From JASGDN01 sp049841275 (GTDB taxonomy: Bacteria > Chloroflexota > Chloroflexia > Thermomicrobiales > UBA6265), in assembly GCA_049841275.1 (NCBI GenBank), contig JASGDN010000021.1, positions 1 through 64,000 on the forward strand: DNA of 64,000 bases. The letters run 5' to 3'. Within the stretch, counting starts at the first letter, position 1. The number at the start of each line of letters is the position of its first letter. The translations under genes and the position numbers were made by a program. Positions 61,677-64,000 of the stretch are shown here, in pieces. Below the pieces are notes generated by a model. It had not been told where the DNA came from. It was given only the letters and a program-made list of their open reading frames with translations, and did not search any database.

Positions 61677-62756
61677 ATGGACAACGTTCCCATGCCCGAG
61701 TCTTCAACACCGTTCCCGGCCGTCTCCCCATCTTTGGTCCCTGCCTCCGTAGTTGTGGGGTTCCTGGGGGCCGGGAAAACGACGCTGATCAACCACCTCT
61801 TGACCAGCGTCCATGATCAGAAGCTTGCAGTCATCGTCAACGACTTCTCAGAGATCAATATCGACGCGCGGTTGGTCCGCCACACGAGCGACCGCCTGAT
61901 CGAGATGAGCAACGGGTGCATCTGCTGCACCCTCCGCGAGGACCTCGTCGAGGAGCTGGAGGAGCTGTCGACGATCGGAGGGCTTGACGGGATCGTGATC
62001 GAGTCGACGGGGATCGGTGAGCCGTTGCCCATCGCCCAGGCCTTCTATATGGGCAGCCTACCCGACCGCCTCCGCCTTCAGGAGATCATCACGGTGGTTG
62101 ACGCGGCCGCCTTCTGGAATGACTACGAGCGATCCGACTGGATCGAGGATGCGGAGGGCAATGCCGTCAATGCTCCCCTGGCACCCTTGCTCATTGACCA
62201 GCTCGAATTCACGAATGTGATCGTTCTGAACAAGACGGACATGGTCTCTGACGGTGACCTCCTTCGACTCGAGGGCTACGTTCGAAGCCTGAACCCTTCG
62301 GCTCGACTGCTCCGCGCGACGCATGCGAACGTCGACGTTTCGTTGCTCTTCAAGACAGGCCTCTACTTATATGAGGATGGAGAGGCCGCGGAGGACTGGG
62401 ACCTTACCTGGGAGATCGATGCAGCGGGTGAAGCCGACGAATATGGCTTCAACACTTTCACGTACACATCTACAGCCCCCTTCCGATACGCGCAGTTCAT
62501 GCAGCTCTTCGAGGACTGGCCGGACGAAATCATGCGCGCCAAGGGTTTCGTGTCGTTCGTCGATCACCCGCAGGTCATCATCTCGGTCGTACGAGACACG
62601 CTTGATCTGCAGATTCTGGGCGATATAGCCGACACAGGCGAAGAACCGGCTCTGGCGACATCAGAGATCGATGAATCGGTCGAGATCGTCTTCATCGGGA
62701 GAGCAATGCCTGTCCAGGCCATTCTTGAGCGGCTGGAGGCGTGTCACCCTTCTTGA
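61677..62756 (+). CDS. COG0523 (CobW/ZigA-like) GTPase metallochaperone
   Basis: 359 residues from ATG 61677 (Met 6 is an alternative; neither has a strong ribosome binding site). Walker A GFLGAGKTTLINHLL (about residues 28-42), the metal motif GCICCTL (CxCC, about 80-86), base-recognition motif LNKTD, and a C-terminal CobW_C domain (FTYTSTAPFRYAQF). It is a GTP-driven zinc or cobalt chaperone, probably zinc in view of the operator upstream and the absence of cobalamin genes. Confidence 0.92.
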   Translation: MDNVPMPESSTPFPAVSPSLVPASVVVGFLGAGKTTLINHLLTSVHDQKLAVIVNDFSEINIDARLVRHTSDRLIEMSNGCICCTLREDLVEELEELSTIGGLDGIVIESTGIGEPLPIAQAFYMGSLPDRLRLQEIITVVDAAAFWNDYERSDWIEDAEGNAVNAPLAPLLIDQLEFTNVIVLNKTDMVSDGDLLRLEGYVRSLNPSARLLRATHANVDVSLLFKTGLYLYEDGEAAEDWDLTWEIDAAGEADEYGFNTFTYTSTAPFRYAQFMQLFEDWPDEIMRAKGFVSFVDHPQVIISVVRDTLDLQILGDIADTGEEPALATSEIDESVEIVFIGRAMPVQAILERLEACHPS

Positions 62757-63205
62757 GGCTCTCCCGATCAAGGTCCATCAATGCGATATGCGAGCTGACC
62801 ATTCCGGCAAACGCATCGGTCAGGAGCGCGACGATCTCCACGCTCTGCTCTTCCATAAAGACGGACCGGATTGTGCCACCAGTCCTCCAGGTGCTCCGAC
62901 ATGGCCTGCACTGGGGACCTCGTGCGACCGATGGCAAGAGCGGATCGGCGGGAGGGTGCCGCGATTGAGCTTGATATCGGCGTTTGACGTCCAATGCCTG
63001 GAAAATGATTCGATCGATCGCCTGATCCATTGCGAAAGGACAGGTGTCTTTCGCATCCCATGCGCGGAGCGATGGAAAGCAGAGGTAGGGCTGCTGCCCC
63101 GAGCAGTCCAGTGCCGTCGCATTCCTATGCACGAGCCTCGCTGAGTGGTTGCGAGGGCGGCATTCGCCTGGAGGTCGCTTGGTCCGCTTTCGTCATAAAG
63201 AACGC
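62757..63205. other. 449-base stretch with a possible frameshifted small gene
   Basis: No intact gene with known features. On the minus strand an open frame ending at 62692 has a coding-like stretch from ATG 62856 (MEEQSVEIVALLTDAFAGMV, then HIALMDLDRESLKKG), and just upstream in another frame ATG 62902 starts MSEHLEDWWHNPV. The two together look like one small gene with a frameshift. Its end overlaps the COG0523 gene. Confidence 0.35.
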
Positions 63206-63631
63206 TCAGGCGCCCGGTGACGGGACCAACGCGGAATCTTCAGCAGGGGCGATCGACATAAGGAGGCTAACCAAGGCCGACTCGATGGCTGGCCCGGTGC
63301 CTACCGGGGCATCGGCGATTAGTCGCACGGGATGATCGGGCGCGCGGACAACAACTCTGGCGGACCAGCCGCGTTGATCTGGGATCAGGGCCACACCAAT
63401 TGTCCCCGAATCACCCATGCCCCGTGTCGCCAACCACCGCTCCGCCATCCCGCGCATCCCTGTCAGATCCATCTCGATCTGGTGCAGCATGAGCCACTCC
63501 CTCTCCTCGTCTGTCAGGCAACTGCTTTGCCCCTCCTCGTTCGCGGGTGCCGACCAGGGACCACACGCCGCGCAGGCGCAGAACGGGGTGAAGACGAGAT
63601 GATTGACGCGCTGCCGAGGAACCACGGTCAT
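63206..63631 (-). CDS. Hypothetical protein with an N-terminal Cys cluster, 141 aa
   Basis: 141 residues. The N-terminal part holds FCACAACG and a further Cys 22 residues on, which could bind a metal; the middle (DEEREWLMLHQIEMDLTGMRG) is helical and the end reads as a small alpha/beta domain (VGTGPAIESALVSLLM). Family not recognised. Upstream on the same strand lies a perfect palindrome (63671-63686), which supports a regulated transcript. Start uncertain. Confidence 0.55.
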   Translation of the reverse strand: MTVVPRQRVNHLVFTPFCACAACGPWSAPANEEGQSSCLTDEEREWLMLHQIEMDLTGMRGMAERWLATRGMGDSGTIGVALIPDQRGWSARVVVRAPDHPVRLIADAPVGTGPAIESALVSLLMSIAPAEDSALVPSPGA

Positions 63632-63670
63632 ATGCCCACCTCATGCTGTGCGGGAGAAGCTGTCGTGCTG

Positions 63671-63686
63671 CAATATCGAGATATTG
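63671..63686. promoter_or_regulatory. Perfect palindrome, operator candidate
   Basis: CAATATC-GA-GATATTG, 7-bp arms, about 40 bases upstream of the Cys-cluster gene (minus strand) and in an AT-rich patch (63670-63700). ArsR/SmtB-type operators have similar form, but no regulator is adjacent. Confidence 0.45.
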
Positions 63687-63841
63687 TCTCATAAATAGGA
63701 CCAACTATGAGTTGGGGGTGAACGCCCTTCGCCAGTGTCAGCAAATGGTGAACGGCTCACGGGTGGGTTGCGTCTCACTCCCACGATACACTAGCCGGGC
63801 TGCCTATTGGTGAACTCCATGTAGTGCAGGGAGAGAGGTCA

Positions 63842-64000
63842 GTGGTTCAGACATTTCGGGACCGGGAGTTATCTCGGATTCGGCAGTCGGGGTGGGTGCA
63901 GAACCCGCGCATCTGCGCGCTTGCCACCGACTCCGCATTGCCTTCGCCCATAGAGTACGCGGTCGAGGTGCTCACCGATGAGCATTGGGAACGTGCTGAG
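63842..64000 (+). CDS. Start of an unidentified gene, cut by the window edge
   Basis: GTG at 63842 with GGGAGAGAGG 4-5 bases upstream opens a frame that runs through the right edge, 53 residues (VVQTFRDRELSRIRQSGWVQ, then WERAE at the edge). No domain can be named from this much. Basic and polar, no signal peptide. Confidence 0.55.
   Translation, partial: MVQTFRDRELSRIRQSGWVQNPRICALATDSALPSPIEYAVEVLTDEHWERAE

Overview
The window looks like a piece of a chromosome from a high-GC Chloroflexota bacterium, probably of the Thermomicrobia/Sphaerobacter type. This is inferred from the mixture of a CIRCE operator, a T-box, an FMN riboswitch, a SnoaL-extended ECF sigma factor, Tat-exported binding proteins with ATPAASPAA-like linkers, and stand-alone M14, M20 and S9 peptidases. 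No rRNA or single-copy phylogenetic marker is present to prove it. Coding density is high and most genes sit in short operons with 1-8 nt overlaps.

Layout. 1-1.75 kb: end of a LuxR regulator, tRNA-Arg, a 46-aa membrane peptide. 1.76-6.4 kb (-): five-gene operon (trans-sulfuration enzyme, deacetylase-like protein, YtcJ-type amidohydrolase, UPF0173 hydrolase, small protein), divergent from an M14 peptidase/ARH-like pair. 9.2-10.6 kb: dnaJ behind a CIRCE element. 10.7-15.2 kb: 2-hydroxyacid dehydrogenase, GntR/HutC regulator with its own operator, tandem GNAT protein, NamZ-type muramidase. 15.2-21.3 kb: an FMN riboswitch followed by two Opp/Dpp-type permeases, two paralogous Tat-dependent binding proteins and an FbiB-C-terminal-like nitroreductase. 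21.3-24.1 kb (-): small membrane proteins, methyltransferase, peptidase T. 24.2-25.2 kb: smpB and ssrA (tmRNA). 25.3-29.5 kb: glycolate oxidase glcDEF. 29.5-33.6 kb (-): GAF-GAF histidine kinase and S9 peptidase. 33.8-38.3 kb: membrane-anchored glycosidase-like protein, flippase-like membrane protein, MoxR ATPase. 38.3-43.2 kb: nucleoside hydrolase, two identical tRNA-Asp genes, and an operon of HAD phosphatase, O-methyltransferase and a glyoxalase-esterase fusion. 43.4-51.2 kb: PfpI, M20 peptidase, secreted amidase with SH3 repeats, a VOC protein divergent from an ECF sigma factor, Imm5-like protein, serine hydrolase. 51.4-54.7 kb (-): T-box-controlled thrS and a D,D-carboxypeptidase. 54.9-64 kb: a more heterogeneous, lower-GC-looking stretch with an HTH protein, a small molybdopterin-domain protein, PaiB, aldehyde dehydrogenase, GATase, a broken Nudix gene, an IS5-type remnant, a methyltransferase and a COG0523 metallochaperone behind a Zur/Fur-like palindrome.

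The most interesting unit is the FMN-riboswitch operon. Its genes are not riboflavin biosynthesis genes or a known flavin transporter, but a peptide/nickel-type ABC importer (without its ATPases) plus an FMN-dependent reductase related to the F420 enzyme FbiB. It is a candidate new flavin or deazaflavin uptake/salvage system. Other points of note are a TGTCACA-N16-CGTC promoter facing the VOC gene beside the ECF sigma gene, apparently leaderless smpB, and several enzyme-fold proteins that have lost catalytic residues (deacetylase, ARH and GH39-like).
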